From NCBI RefSeq assembly GCF_016592155.1, contig NZ_AP024237.1, positions 1,612,001-1,676,000 of the forward strand: a stretch of DNA of 64,000 nt, read 5' to 3'. Shown in pieces: positions 42,641 to 51,013 of this stretch. The first letter of the stretch is position 1; each line of letters opens with the position of its first letter. This DNA comes from Mycobacterium heckeshornense (lineage in GTDB: Bacteria > Actinomycetota > Actinomycetes > Mycobacteriales > Mycobacteriaceae). The position numbers and the translations under genes were made by a program. The notes under the pieces were generated by a model. It did no database searches. It was not told the DNA's origin and was given only the letters and a program-made list of their open reading frames with translations.

Positions 42641-43861
42641 TTACAGGATCGCGCCGCTGTCTTTGGCCGTGGCGATGTCGTCCCAGTCGTAGCCGAGCTC
42701 CAGCAGGATTTCCTCGGTGTGCTGGCCATGCTCGGGCGCTCGCGTCGGCGGTGGCGGCGTTTCGCCGAATTGGACCGGTGCTGCGACCATTTGGTACTCC
42801 ACACCGCGGTCGTCGGCATTAGTGATGAGATAGCCATTCGGTTTGGCCTGCGGGTCCTGAAGCACTTCGCGGGGTGTGGCCAGCGGTGCCCACACGCCGG
42901 GCTCGTCAGCCAGCGCTGCCCGCCAGTACTCCAAGTCGTGCTCGGCGAATTTGGCAGAGATGATAGCGGTGGCCTCAGCGGCGTTGGCGACCAGATTCGA
43001 CGACGGCACGAAGCGCTCGTCGGTAGCCAGTTCCGGTAGACCTATCCGCCGACAGAACCCGGCCCAGAACTTGTCAGGCTGCAGGAAGACCAACTGGATC
43101 CACCGGCCGTCTTTGGTCTTGTACCTGTTAACCAGCGGGTTGATGGCCAATCCCGGAGGCGCGCCGGGGATTCCGTCGACATCGAAAAGGTCGGCGACCG
43201 AAATCGAGGGAGCAATGCTCCACATCGCCTGGGCCAGCAGCGACGAGTCCACAATCGTCGGCTCCCCGGTCCGTTGCCGGTGGAACAATGCGCCGCAGAT
43301 GCCGCCGGCCAATGTGATTCCGGCCTGCAGGTCACCGAAGGCCGGACCCTGAACGGCGGGATGCTCGGTGCCAAACGGTGTGAGGGTGTAGGCCACGCCA
43401 CCGCGAGCCAGGTAGGTGGCGGCGTCGAATCCGCCTCGATCACGGTCCGGCCCGCGTACCCCCAGTCCGGTTCCGCGCGCGATGATGATGTTCGGATTGA
43501 AGCCCCGAATATCTGCGACCGTCAGGCGCACTCGCTCCAATGCCGCCGGTAGCCAGTTGGTGAGCAGCACGTCGGCCTGGGCGAGGAGCCGGCCGAAGAT
43601 CTCGCGACCGGTGTCGGTCTTCAGATCCAGCGCGATGCTGCGTTTGCCGCGGTTGCTCAACTCAAGGATGAAGTCGGTGTCGGCGCGCGCGGCTTGGCGG
43701 GTGAAACCCCCGATGACGAGCGCTCTTCCGGGGTCGCCGCTGGCGACGCTTTCGACCTTGATGACGTCGGCGCCCCAGTCCGCCAGCGCGACGCCGGCGG
43801 CCGGCACATACGTCCACGACGCGAGCTCCACGACCCGGACGCCACTGAGTACGCCTGACAT
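42641..43861 (-). CDS. CoA-transferase family III (CaiB/BaiF)
   Basis: 406 residues: VVELASWTYVPAAGVALADW, WGADVIKVESVASGDP, catalytic aspartate in AFGDLQAGITLAGG near residue 175, and C-terminal APEHGQHTEEILLELGYDW. It is a paralogue of the enzyme at 19950. ATG at 43861 is used. It stands alone on the minus strand, divergent from the SDR-E1-lipoyl operon, across a 269-bp gap. Confidence 0.88.
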   Translation of the reverse strand: MSGVLSGVRVVELASWTYVPAAGVALADWGADVIKVESVASGDPGRALVIGGFTRQAARADTDFILELSNRGKRSIALDLKTDTGREIFGRLLAQADVLLTNWLPAALERVRLTVADIRGFNPNIIIARGTGLGVRGPDRDRGGFDAATYLARGGVAYTLTPFGTEHPAVQGPAFGDLQAGITLAGGICGALFHRQRTGEPTIVDSSLLAQAMWSIAPSISVADLFDVDGIPGAPPGLAINPLVNRYKTKDGRWIQLVFLQPDKFWAGFCRRIGLPELATDERFVPSSNLVANAAEATAIISAKFAEHDLEYWRAALADEPGVWAPLATPREVLQDPQAKPNGYLITNADDRGVEYQMVAAPVQFGETPPPPTRAPEHGQHTEEILLELGYDWDDIATAKDSGAIL

Positions 43862-44130
43862 CTGACCATCCTTCGCTCAGGTCTCGCACAACCGCTGCCA
43901 GGCACATCGCAGCGGGTGTCTTTTCTATTTTAGGTAATCTAGCTAGCATAGGTCTGGCCTGAGGCGACTTTGCGAGCGAGCAGCTTCTTTGAAAGAGATG
44001 CGATGGAGTCGGACGTTCGTCTCGTTTGCTTGGCTGATCGCGTAGCCAAGGTCCCGTCACGCCAGCGGGAATGGCTGCCAATGATGTTGGGCCGTAACGC
44101 AGGTGTGCGGTTTCTCAGAAAGGACCGGGT
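43862..44130. other. divergent intergenic region, AT-rich island near 43921-43950
   Basis: 269 bp between the divergent CoA-transferase and SDR genes. An AT-rich stretch at 43921-43950 (CTATTTTAGGTAATCTAG, then CTAGC) is the only promoter-like sequence noticed. No ORF or repeat is supported in the remainder. Confidence 0.4.
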
Positions 44131-44994
44131 ATGGGCAGGGTGACGGGTAAAGTGGCGCTGATCAGCGGGGCCGCGCGCGGTCAGGGCCGTTCGCATGCGC
44201 GGATGCTTGCCGCGGAGGGCGCCGACATCATCGCGGTGGACCTGTGCGCCGACATCGAAACCAACGAGTATCCGCTGGCTCGGCCGGAGGATCTCGACGA
44301 GACAGCAAGGCTCGTCGAGAAAGAAGGGCAGCGAGCGTTCGCGGCGATTGCCGACGTCCGCGACCGCGCAGCCCTGTCCGAGGCGATCGATCGCGGCGTC
44401 GCCGAGCTCGGCCGCCTCGACGTCGTGGTGGCCAACGCCGGCATCTGTCCGTTGACTGCGGGCCTGCCGCCGCAGGCGTTCGCCGACGCCGTCGACGTGG
44501 ATCTTGTCGGCGTCATCAACCTCGTGCACGCCAGCCTCAAACACCTGCAGGCCGGCGCGTCGATCATCGTGACCGGGTCGGTGGCGGCGTTCATGGCTTC
44601 GATGAACACCGGTGGCATCGACGGCGGCCCCGGCGGAGCCGGGTATGCCTTCGCGAAACAGGTTGTCGCGCACTACGTCAACGATTTCGCGCTGCAATTG
44701 GCTCCCAAATTCATCCGGATGAACGCGATCCACCCGACGAACTGCAACACCGACATGCTGCACAGTCCGCCGATGTATCGGGCTTTCCGCCCCGACCTGC
44801 CGAACCCGACCCGAGACGACGCCGAGCTGTCGTTTCCGGTGATCCAGGCGATGCCGATCCCGTATGTCGAACCCGTGGACATCAGCGAGGCTGTGGTGTT
44901 TCTGGCCAGTGACGCCGCCCGCTACATCACCGGCCAGCAACTGCGTGTCGACGCTGGCGGTTTCCTCAAAGTCAAGCCCTGGTCGGGGGTGTGA
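44131..44994 (+). CDS. SDR family oxidoreductase, mycofactocin-coupled type
   Basis: 287-residue SDR: VALISGAARGQGRSHARMLA nucleotide-binding turn, IAVDLCADIETNEYPLARPED insertion, NAGICPL, serine in VTGSVAAF, YAFAK (Tyr-x3-Lys) and a C-terminal DAGGFLK. The GAARGQGRSHA turn and the insertion after strand 2 are hallmarks of the mycofactocin-associated SDR subfamily, which retains NAD tightly. SD AAAGGA precedes the ATG. It heads an operon with E1 alpha, E1 beta, lipoyl and crotonase genes. Confidence 0.9.
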   Translation: MGRVTGKVALISGAARGQGRSHARMLAAEGADIIAVDLCADIETNEYPLARPEDLDETARLVEKEGQRAFAAIADVRDRAALSEAIDRGVAELGRLDVVVANAGICPLTAGLPPQAFADAVDVDLVGVINLVHASLKHLQAGASIIVTGSVAAFMASMNTGGIDGGPGGAGYAFAKQVVAHYVNDFALQLAPKFIRMNAIHPTNCNTDMLHSPPMYRAFRPDLPNPTRDDAELSFPVIQAMPIPYVEPVDISEAVVFLASDAARYITGQQLRVDAGGFLKVKPWSGV

Positions 44995-45992
44995 TGGAGC
45001 CGTCGGTGTCACCAGAGGTGCCGCCAGACATTCAACGCCGCCTGTATGCGTTGATGGTGCTGATGAAGGCGGCCGACGACCGGCTATCCAAGGGCATCGG
45101 GACCGGCGAGTTCATGTGCGTGTATTGGCCGTCGCGCGGACAGGAGGCCGTTGCGGCCGCGATGGGTGTCTCGCTGCGTGAAGACGACCAGTTGGTGACG
45201 ACCTACCGCGGACTGCACGATCTGATCGGCAAGGGCGTCCCGCTGGAGGAGATCTACGGCGAGATGATGGGCCGCACTGTCGGCGCCAGCCGCGGCAAGG
45301 GCGGCACCATGCACATCGCCAATCCCGGCAAGGGTGTCATGCTCTCGACGGGGATCGTCGGCGCCGGACCTCCGGTGGGTGTCGGGCTGGCGATGGCCGC
45401 CAGGCGCAAGGGGCTCGACCGGGTCACCGCGGTCAGCTTCGGTGATGGCGCCACCAACACCGGCTCCTTCCACGAAGCAGCCAACATGGCCGCGCTGTGG
45501 GACCTGCCGCTGGTGTTCGTGTGCCAGAACAACGGCTACGCCGAGATGACGCCGACCGAACACACCATGAAACTCGAGCGCGTCGCCGATCGGGCCGCCG
45601 GCTATGGGATGCCGGGAATTCGCGTCGATGGCAACGACCCGCTGGCGGTGAAATCGGCGCTCGATGAAGCGTTGCACCGGGCCCGAAGCGGCGGCGGGCC
45701 AACTTTTCTCGAGTGTGTGACGTTCCGCTTCCGCGGCCACTATTTCGGCGATCGGATGCCGTATATACCCAAAGAGCAGCTTGCGGCGGCGATGACGGCC
45801 GATCCCGTGCCGCGGTTCCGCAGCCGTCTCGCCGAGACAGGTGTGTGCGCCGAGGAGGAGCTGGAGCGCATCGAGCGCGAGGCCGCCGACACCGTGGAAA
45901 CGGCATTGCGGGCCGTCATGAGCGCTCCAGCGCCGGGGATCGAAGAGCTCGAGCACGACGTATATGCCCAACCGATCACGTCCCCGAGATGA
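44991..45992 (+). CDS. 2-oxoacid/acetoin dehydrogenase-type E1 alpha subunit
   Basis: 333-residue thiamine-diphosphate enzyme subunit. TYRGLHDLIGKGVPLEEI, ASRGKGGTMHI and the ThDP motif GDGATNTGSFHEAANMAAL, then LVFVCQNNGYAEMTP, are as in acetoin/pyruvate E1 alpha. GTG at 44991 overlaps the SDR stop; ATG at 44994 is the alternative. ATGA coupling to the beta subunit follows. It would decarboxylate or cleave a 2-oxo or alpha-hydroxyketone intermediate and reductively acylate a lipoyl group. Confidence 0.9.
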   Translation: MMEPSVSPEVPPDIQRRLYALMVLMKAADDRLSKGIGTGEFMCVYWPSRGQEAVAAAMGVSLREDDQLVTTYRGLHDLIGKGVPLEEIYGEMMGRTVGASRGKGGTMHIANPGKGVMLSTGIVGAGPPVGVGLAMAARRKGLDRVTAVSFGDGATNTGSFHEAANMAALWDLPLVFVCQNNGYAEMTPTEHTMKLERVADRAAGYGMPGIRVDGNDPLAVKSALDEALHRARSGGGPTFLECVTFRFRGHYFGDRMPYIPKEQLAAAMTADPVPRFRSRLAETGVCAEEELERIEREAADTVETALRAVMSAPAPGIEELEHDVYAQPITSPR

Positions 45993-47002
45993 GCGAGTCG
46001 GCCATGGACGAAAAAGAGATGACGATGCGTGAGGCACTCAACCTCGCGCTGGATCAAGCCATGCAGGTCGACGAGCGAGTGTTCTTGCTGGGCGAGGACA
46101 TAGCCGACCCTGGCGCCACCGGCCCGACCGCCGGCTTGTCGACGAAGTACGGTCGCGACCGCGTGCTGGACACGCCGATCTCGGAAGCCGGGATCGTCGG
46201 GGCGGCGATCGGCGCCGCGATCGACGGCCTGTTGCCGGTCGCCGAGATCATGATCATGGATTTCATTGGTCTTGCCGCCGACCAGTTGATCAACCATGCC
46301 GCCAAGCTGCGATTCATGACCGGTGGACGCACCGGGGCGCCGATCACAGTGCGCACCCAGGTGTATGGCGGACTGGGCACCGGCGCGACACACTCCCAAA
46401 GCCTGGAGGCGTGGTTCATGCACGTTCCCGGGCTGAAGGTGATCGTTCCGTCCACTCCGCGCGACGCCAAAGGCCTGTTGACATCGGCGATCTTCGACGA
46501 GGACCCGTGCCTGTTCGTCGAGACCATCCGGCTGCAAACCCAGCGCGGCTTAGTCCCGATCGATCCGGAGTTTTGCATTCCTCTCGGCCGGGCCGAGATC
46601 AAACGAACCGGCGCTGACGTGACCCTGATCAGCTACGGGCGCAGTGTGCAGGACGCACTCGCTGCCGCGGCACGCCTGCAGGAACAAGATGTTAGCGCCG
46701 AAGTGGTCGATTTGCGTACCCTGGTACCGCTCGACGTCGAAACCATCTGTAAGTCCGTCCGCCGCACGCGTCGAGTCGTCGTTGTTCACGACGCGGTCCA
46801 ATTCGCCGGCCCCGGAGCAGAAATCGCCGCGATCCTACAATGCGAATTGTTCGGTGAGCTTGCCGCGCCCATCGAACGGGTGGGCGCCAGGTTCGTCCCA
46901 ACCCCGGCCGCGCCGGCGCTGGAGGCCGAGGTGTACCCGTCGCCTGCGCGGATCGTCGCTGCAGCCCAACGCGCGTTGCGATTGGCGAGCACGCATGGGT
47001 GA
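45989..47002 (+). CDS. 2-oxoacid/acetoin dehydrogenase-type E1 beta subunit
   Basis: 337 residues: MTMREALNLALDQAMQVDE, VFLLGEDIADPGATGPT, LDTPISEAGIVGAAIGAAI (conserved Glu of the ThDP site) and the C-terminal transketolase domain (VEVVDLRTLVPLD-like, VVVVHDAVQFAGPGAEIA). The start overlaps E1 alpha by ATGA; its end overlaps the lipoyl gene by 8 bp. Forms the alpha2beta2 E1 with the preceding product. Confidence 0.92.
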   Translation: MSESAMDEKEMTMREALNLALDQAMQVDERVFLLGEDIADPGATGPTAGLSTKYGRDRVLDTPISEAGIVGAAIGAAIDGLLPVAEIMIMDFIGLAADQLINHAAKLRFMTGGRTGAPITVRTQVYGGLGTGATHSQSLEAWFMHVPGLKVIVPSTPRDAKGLLTSAIFDEDPCLFVETIRLQTQRGLVPIDPEFCIPLGRAEIKRTGADVTLISYGRSVQDALAAAARLQEQDVSAEVVDLRTLVPLDVETICKSVRRTRRVVVVHDAVQFAGPGAEIAAILQCELFGELAAPIERVGARFVPTPAAPALEAEVYPSPARIVAAAQRALRLASTHG

Positions 47003-47249
47003 CTTCGTGATTCGCATCCCACGGGTCTCGGTTGCCGTGTCCGAGGCCGAACTTGTCGAACTGCTCGTCGACAACGGCCAATATGTCGAGGAAGGCACGC
47101 CGATCTACGTCATCGCTACCGACAAAGCCGAACAGGAGATCGAGGCCGGTGCATCGGGCACCGTTGTGTGGACTGCGGAAGTCGGCGCCAGCTACGACAT
47201 CGGCACCGAAATCGGCGTTATCAAAACAGAGGAGAAGGTATGGACCTGA
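46995..47249 (+). CDS. stand-alone lipoyl (biotinyl/lipoyl attachment) domain protein
   Basis: 84 residues forming a single lipoyl-type domain: VSEAELVELLVDNGQYVEEG, then the hairpin with the modified lysine in IATDKAEQEIEAGASG, and a C-terminal VGASYDIGTEIGVIK. There is no peripheral-subunit-binding or acyltransferase domain, and neither a full E2 nor an E3 gene is in the window. It overlaps both E1 beta (8 bp) and the crotonase (10 bp), so it is tightly co-translated. It probably receives the acyl group from E1; where it goes next is unknown. Confidence 0.85.
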   Translation: MGDFVIRIPRVSVAVSEAELVELLVDNGQYVEEGTPIYVIATDKAEQEIEAGASGTVVWTAEVGASYDIGTEIGVIKTEEKVWT

Positions 47250-48109
47250 AAGAGACTCGCGAGCGCACCATCTACGAAAAAGACGGCGCGATCGCGCGCG
47301 TCACGCTCAATTGGCCGGAGAAGGCCAACGCTCAAGACCAGAAGCTTGTCGAAGAGATGGACGCCGCGCTGGCCGACGCCGACCGTGACTACGATATCAA
47401 GGTCCTGATCGTCAAAGCCAACGGTAACGGCTTTTGTTCTGGACACGCCATCGGCAATAACGCTGTCGACTACCCGGAGTTCGTTGAGGGTTTCAAACAT
47501 ACTGGGACACCGTGGAAGCCGCAGACTGATCTGTTCGTCAAGCCGGTGCTGAACTTGTGGGAATTTTCTAAGCCGACGATCGCGCAGGTGCACGGCTACT
47601 GTGTCGGCGGCGGCACCCACTACGGCCTGACCACCGACATTGTCATTGCGGCAGACGATGCGTACTTTCAGTACCCGCCCTTGCAGGGTTTCGGTATGCC
47701 GTCAGGCGAATGCTCAATCGAGCCTTGGATTTTCATGAACTGGCGTCGCGCCGCCTACTACCTCTACTTGGCTGAGGTCATCGACGCTCACAAGGCGCTG
47801 GCCATCGGTTTGGTCAACGAAGTGGTCCCGCGAGACGAACTTGAAGCGCGTGTTGAGGCCATAGCCCGCCATATCGCGCAGGCTCCGCTGACGACGCTCT
47901 TGGCGACCAAGGCCAACCTGAAGCGGGCGTGGGAGTTGATGGGCATGCGGGTGCATTGGCAGAGCTCCAACGACCTGGTTGCGCTGGCGTCACTGAGCGC
48001 CGACGTGCAGGCGCTGGTTCAGCAGGTGCTCAAGGGCAAGATCAAACCCGCGGAAATGGCCCGCCGCCAAGCGGCGGCTTCTGAGGCAGCCGAATCCACA
48101 CAACCCTAA
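47240..48109 (+). CDS. enoyl-CoA hydratase/isomerase family protein (divergent crotonase)
   Basis: 289 residues. IARVTLNWPEKANAQDQ, FCSGHAIGNNAVDYPEF, GYCVGGGTHYGLTTDIVIAADDAYFQYPP and IEPWIFMNWRRAAYY define a crotonase with an insertion after the first oxyanion segment. It is paralogous to the crotonase at 52769 (both with FQ-P, IEPW--MNW and KRAWELMGMRVH). ATG at 47240 overlaps the lipoyl gene by 10 bp and follows GGAG. Co-translation with E1 and lipoyl genes suggests it acts on the substrate or product of that complex. Confidence 0.88.
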   Translation: MDLKETRERTIYEKDGAIARVTLNWPEKANAQDQKLVEEMDAALADADRDYDIKVLIVKANGNGFCSGHAIGNNAVDYPEFVEGFKHTGTPWKPQTDLFVKPVLNLWEFSKPTIAQVHGYCVGGGTHYGLTTDIVIAADDAYFQYPPLQGFGMPSGECSIEPWIFMNWRRAAYYLYLAEVIDAHKALAIGLVNEVVPRDELEARVEAIARHIAQAPLTTLLATKANLKRAWELMGMRVHWQSSNDLVALASLSADVQALVQQVLKGKIKPAEMARRQAAASEAAESTQP

Positions 48110-48118
48110 GGGTGTTCG

Positions 48119-49651
48119 GTGAACATTGCCGACCACGCCAGCCGCGCGCCGCAGTCCACGGCGCTGATCGTCGCGGACGACACCCGGATGTCGTACGGCA
48201 AGCTGTACACCCGTAGCCAGCGCGTCGCCGCGGTGTTGCACGAGGCGGGGCTGCGCCGAGGCGACAGCGTCGCGCTCGTGCTTCGCAACCGCCCCGAGTT
48301 CCTCGAGATCACGTGGGGGTGTCAACTCTCCGGTCTCTACTACACCCCGATCAACACACACCTCACGTTTGACGAAGTGGCCTACATTGTCTCCGACTGT
48401 GAGGCACGCGCGATATTCGTCGACTCGTCGTTTGCCCAGCTTGGGACGCGAATCCTCCACACCTGTCCGCGATTGGACGTGGTGGTCAGCGTCGGTGACC
48501 GGCTGACAGGCTGGCGTTGCTATGAGGACGCCCTGCTGGCCGCCGGCGATGCGCCGCCGCTGTCAGACGGCAGCGAGATGCTGTACTCCTCAGGCACCAC
48601 CGGGCGGCCCAAGGCGGTACGCCGCACGCTGCCCACGCAGCGTGGCTCATGGGCCCAGGCAGTCATGGAGTTGGCGCTGCGTCACCGCTACGGCATGGAC
48701 GCTTCCAGCGTGTATCTGTCGCCCGCGCCGCTATATCACGCCGCCGGGGTGAACTACACCATGGCGGTCAACCGCGTCGGCGCGGCGTCGGTGATCATCG
48801 AGAAGTTCGACGCCGAGAATGTGCTTCGGCTCATCGAGAGTCACCGGGTCACGCATGCGCAGTTCGTGCCGACAATGTTCGTCCGGATGCTCAAGCTGCC
48901 CGAGCCGGTACGCAGACGATACGACGTTTCCAGCCTCCAGTGCGTCTTGCATGCCGCCGCTCCATGCCCAGTCGAGGTGAAGCAGGCGATGATGAAATGG
49001 TTCGGCCCTATCATTTACGAATATTACGGCGGTACAGAGGGTTTCGCAGGGAGCACGATCGGGCCCGAGGAGTGGCTGGCCCACCCCGGGTCGGTCGGCA
49101 AGCCGCTTTCCCCGGTGCATATTGTCGGCGAGGACGGGCGCGAGCTTCCCGCCGGTGAGACGGGTGAGATCTACTTCGAAGGCGGGCCCGCATTCGAGTA
49201 CTTTAAAGACCCGGCCAAGACAGCGTCGATCCGCAACGAACACGGTTGGCGCACATTGGGCGACATGGGCTACGTCGATGAGGACGGCTACCTGTATCTC
49301 ACCGATCGCTCGACCTTCATGATCGTCTCGGGTGGGGTGAACATCTACCCACAAGAGGCAGAGAACCTCTTGGTGATGCATCCCAAAGTCATCGATGCGG
49401 CGGTATTCGGCGTCCCCAACGACGAATACGGGGAAGAGGTCAAGGCTGTCGTGCAAGCGGCCGACGGCGTCGTAGCCGGGCCTGGCCTTGAAGCCGAGCT
49501 CATCGCATACTGCCGAGACCACCTCGCTGCTTACAAGTGCCCGCGCACGGTCGAATTCGACCCACAATTGCCCCGCGACCCCAACGGCAAGCTTTACAAG
49601 AGGCGCATCCGCGACCGCTACTGGCAGGGAAGGACTTCGCGGATCGTCTGA
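48119..49651 (+). CDS. acyl-CoA synthetase (FadD-like)
   Basis: 510-residue AMP-forming ligase: MLYSSGTTGRPKAVRRTLP near residue 158, EYYGGTEGFAGS, YLYLTDRSTFMIVSGGVNIYP and the C-terminal lysine in LPRDPNGKLYKR. The N-terminus is short (MNIADHASRAPQSTALI). GTG at 48119 is used with AAGGGTG upstream. It lies between the crotonase and the Rieske oxygenase, suggesting activation of an acid before ring oxygenation. Confidence 0.9.
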   Translation: MNIADHASRAPQSTALIVADDTRMSYGKLYTRSQRVAAVLHEAGLRRGDSVALVLRNRPEFLEITWGCQLSGLYYTPINTHLTFDEVAYIVSDCEARAIFVDSSFAQLGTRILHTCPRLDVVVSVGDRLTGWRCYEDALLAAGDAPPLSDGSEMLYSSGTTGRPKAVRRTLPTQRGSWAQAVMELALRHRYGMDASSVYLSPAPLYHAAGVNYTMAVNRVGAASVIIEKFDAENVLRLIESHRVTHAQFVPTMFVRMLKLPEPVRRRYDVSSLQCVLHAAAPCPVEVKQAMMKWFGPIIYEYYGGTEGFAGSTIGPEEWLAHPGSVGKPLSPVHIVGEDGRELPAGETGEIYFEGGPAFEYFKDPAKTASIRNEHGWRTLGDMGYVDEDGYLYLTDRSTFMIVSGGVNIYPQEAENLLVMHPKVIDAAVFGVPNDEYGEEVKAVVQAADGVVAGPGLEAELIAYCRDHLAAYKCPRTVEFDPQLPRDPNGKLYKRRIRDRYWQGRTSRIV

Positions 49652-49669
49652 GATGAATGAGGGATAGCC

Positions 49670-51013
49670 ATGGTGACACATAATGACTGGACGCCGCTGC
49701 CGGTTCCGTGGGCGGTGCAGACTCCAGACCGAATCCCCAAGCAGCGATATTACGACCCCGCGTTCTACGCGCTGGAAACCGAACTGTTGTGGCCTCGCGT
49801 GTGGCAAATGGCTTGCCGGCTTGAGGAAATCCCTAAACCCGGTGACTTCATCGAGTACGAGATCCTCGACGAGTCGATCATCGTCGTGCGCCTCGATGGC
49901 CAAACGGTGCGCGCTTACCACAACGCATGTCGTCACCGCGGGGTAAAGATTGTGGAGGGCAACGGATCTCGCCGCAGTTTCGTCTGTCCATTCCACGGCT
50001 GGTGTTGGGGGCTCAATGGAGCTAACACGTTTGTGCCGCGCTCGGAGGTTTTCGCCGAGCACAACCTGCGCCCCGAGGATCTGAACCTGGTCCCCGTGCG
50101 CTGCGAGCTGTGGGGCGGATGTGCGTGGATCAACCTGGACGACGCCGCCCCCCCGTTGCGTGACTGCCTGGAACCGTTCGCGTCCGTCTACGATGCCTGG
50201 AAGGTGGAGTCACTGCGCACCGAATGGTGGCAGTCGTGTTTGCTGCCGGTGAACTGGAAGGTGGCGACCGCGGCGTTCATGGAGGGCTACCACGTCCCGC
50301 AGACCCATCCCCAGCTGTTGCCCACCTCGAGCAACGGCTCGTCGTCAGGACAGGACCTGATCAAGAAAAGCCTGTACTTCATGCGCGCTCTCGGTGAGGG
50401 CATGGGCGGCATGACCCACGAAAACGACATCCGTATCGCCGAGGGCCTGCAAAACATCGAACTGCCGGCCGACCCGAGCGCGGCGATGGCTACCTGGCGC
50501 AGCACGCTCAACGATGCGGTTGTCGCTTGGCATCGGGCTCGGGGCTGCGAGATGCCCGATCTCAACGAACTCGATCGCCGCGGCATCACCGACGCGATCG
50601 GGTTTTGCTTTCCGCACTACTTCCTGCTGCCCACCTACAGCAGCGCCTCGTCATACCGGATCCGTCCACTCGGGCCTGAGCAGACGCTGTTCGAGGTCTG
50701 GTCGCTTACGCGAATCCCGCCGGACCGAGTGACTGGCAGGCCGACCCCACCGCAACCGATGGCACCCGACGACCCGCGCTGGCCCCCGATTCCCGCGCAG
50801 GACTTCTCCAATCTGCCACGCCAGCAGAAAGGACTGCATTCGCGCGGGTTCGAATACATGCGGCTGTCCAACCAAATCGAAGGGCTGATCTCAAACTTCG
50901 AACGCGTCATCGACGGTTTCCTGGCCGGCCTCTCATACGACATCCTGGTGCCGGCGATCCAGAAGACCAACACCACGATCGACGTGCCGATCGCGGACTT
51001 GGCACTGCGATGA
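49670..51013 (+). CDS. Rieske aromatic-ring-hydroxylating-type oxygenase, alpha subunit
   Basis: 447 residues. The Rieske site CRHRG...SFVCPFHGW lies at about residues 87-112, and the catalytic iron site includes MEGYHVPQTHPQL near residue 205. It is longer than the KshA-like enzyme at 27926 and resembles alpha subunits of ring-hydroxylating dioxygenases/demethylases. No small beta subunit, ferredoxin or reductase gene is adjacent. ATG at 49670 follows GAGGGAT. ATGA overlap with the flavoprotein suggests consecutive oxidations of one ring. Confidence 0.9.
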   Translation: MVTHNDWTPLPVPWAVQTPDRIPKQRYYDPAFYALETELLWPRVWQMACRLEEIPKPGDFIEYEILDESIIVVRLDGQTVRAYHNACRHRGVKIVEGNGSRRSFVCPFHGWCWGLNGANTFVPRSEVFAEHNLRPEDLNLVPVRCELWGGCAWINLDDAAPPLRDCLEPFASVYDAWKVESLRTEWWQSCLLPVNWKVATAAFMEGYHVPQTHPQLLPTSSNGSSSGQDLIKKSLYFMRALGEGMGGMTHENDIRIAEGLQNIELPADPSAAMATWRSTLNDAVVAWHRARGCEMPDLNELDRRGITDAIGFCFPHYFLLPTYSSASSYRIRPLGPEQTLFEVWSLTRIPPDRVTGRPTPPQPMAPDDPRWPPIPAQDFSNLPRQQKGLHSRGFEYMRLSNQIEGLISNFERVIDGFLAGLSYDILVPAIQKTNTTIDVPIADLALR

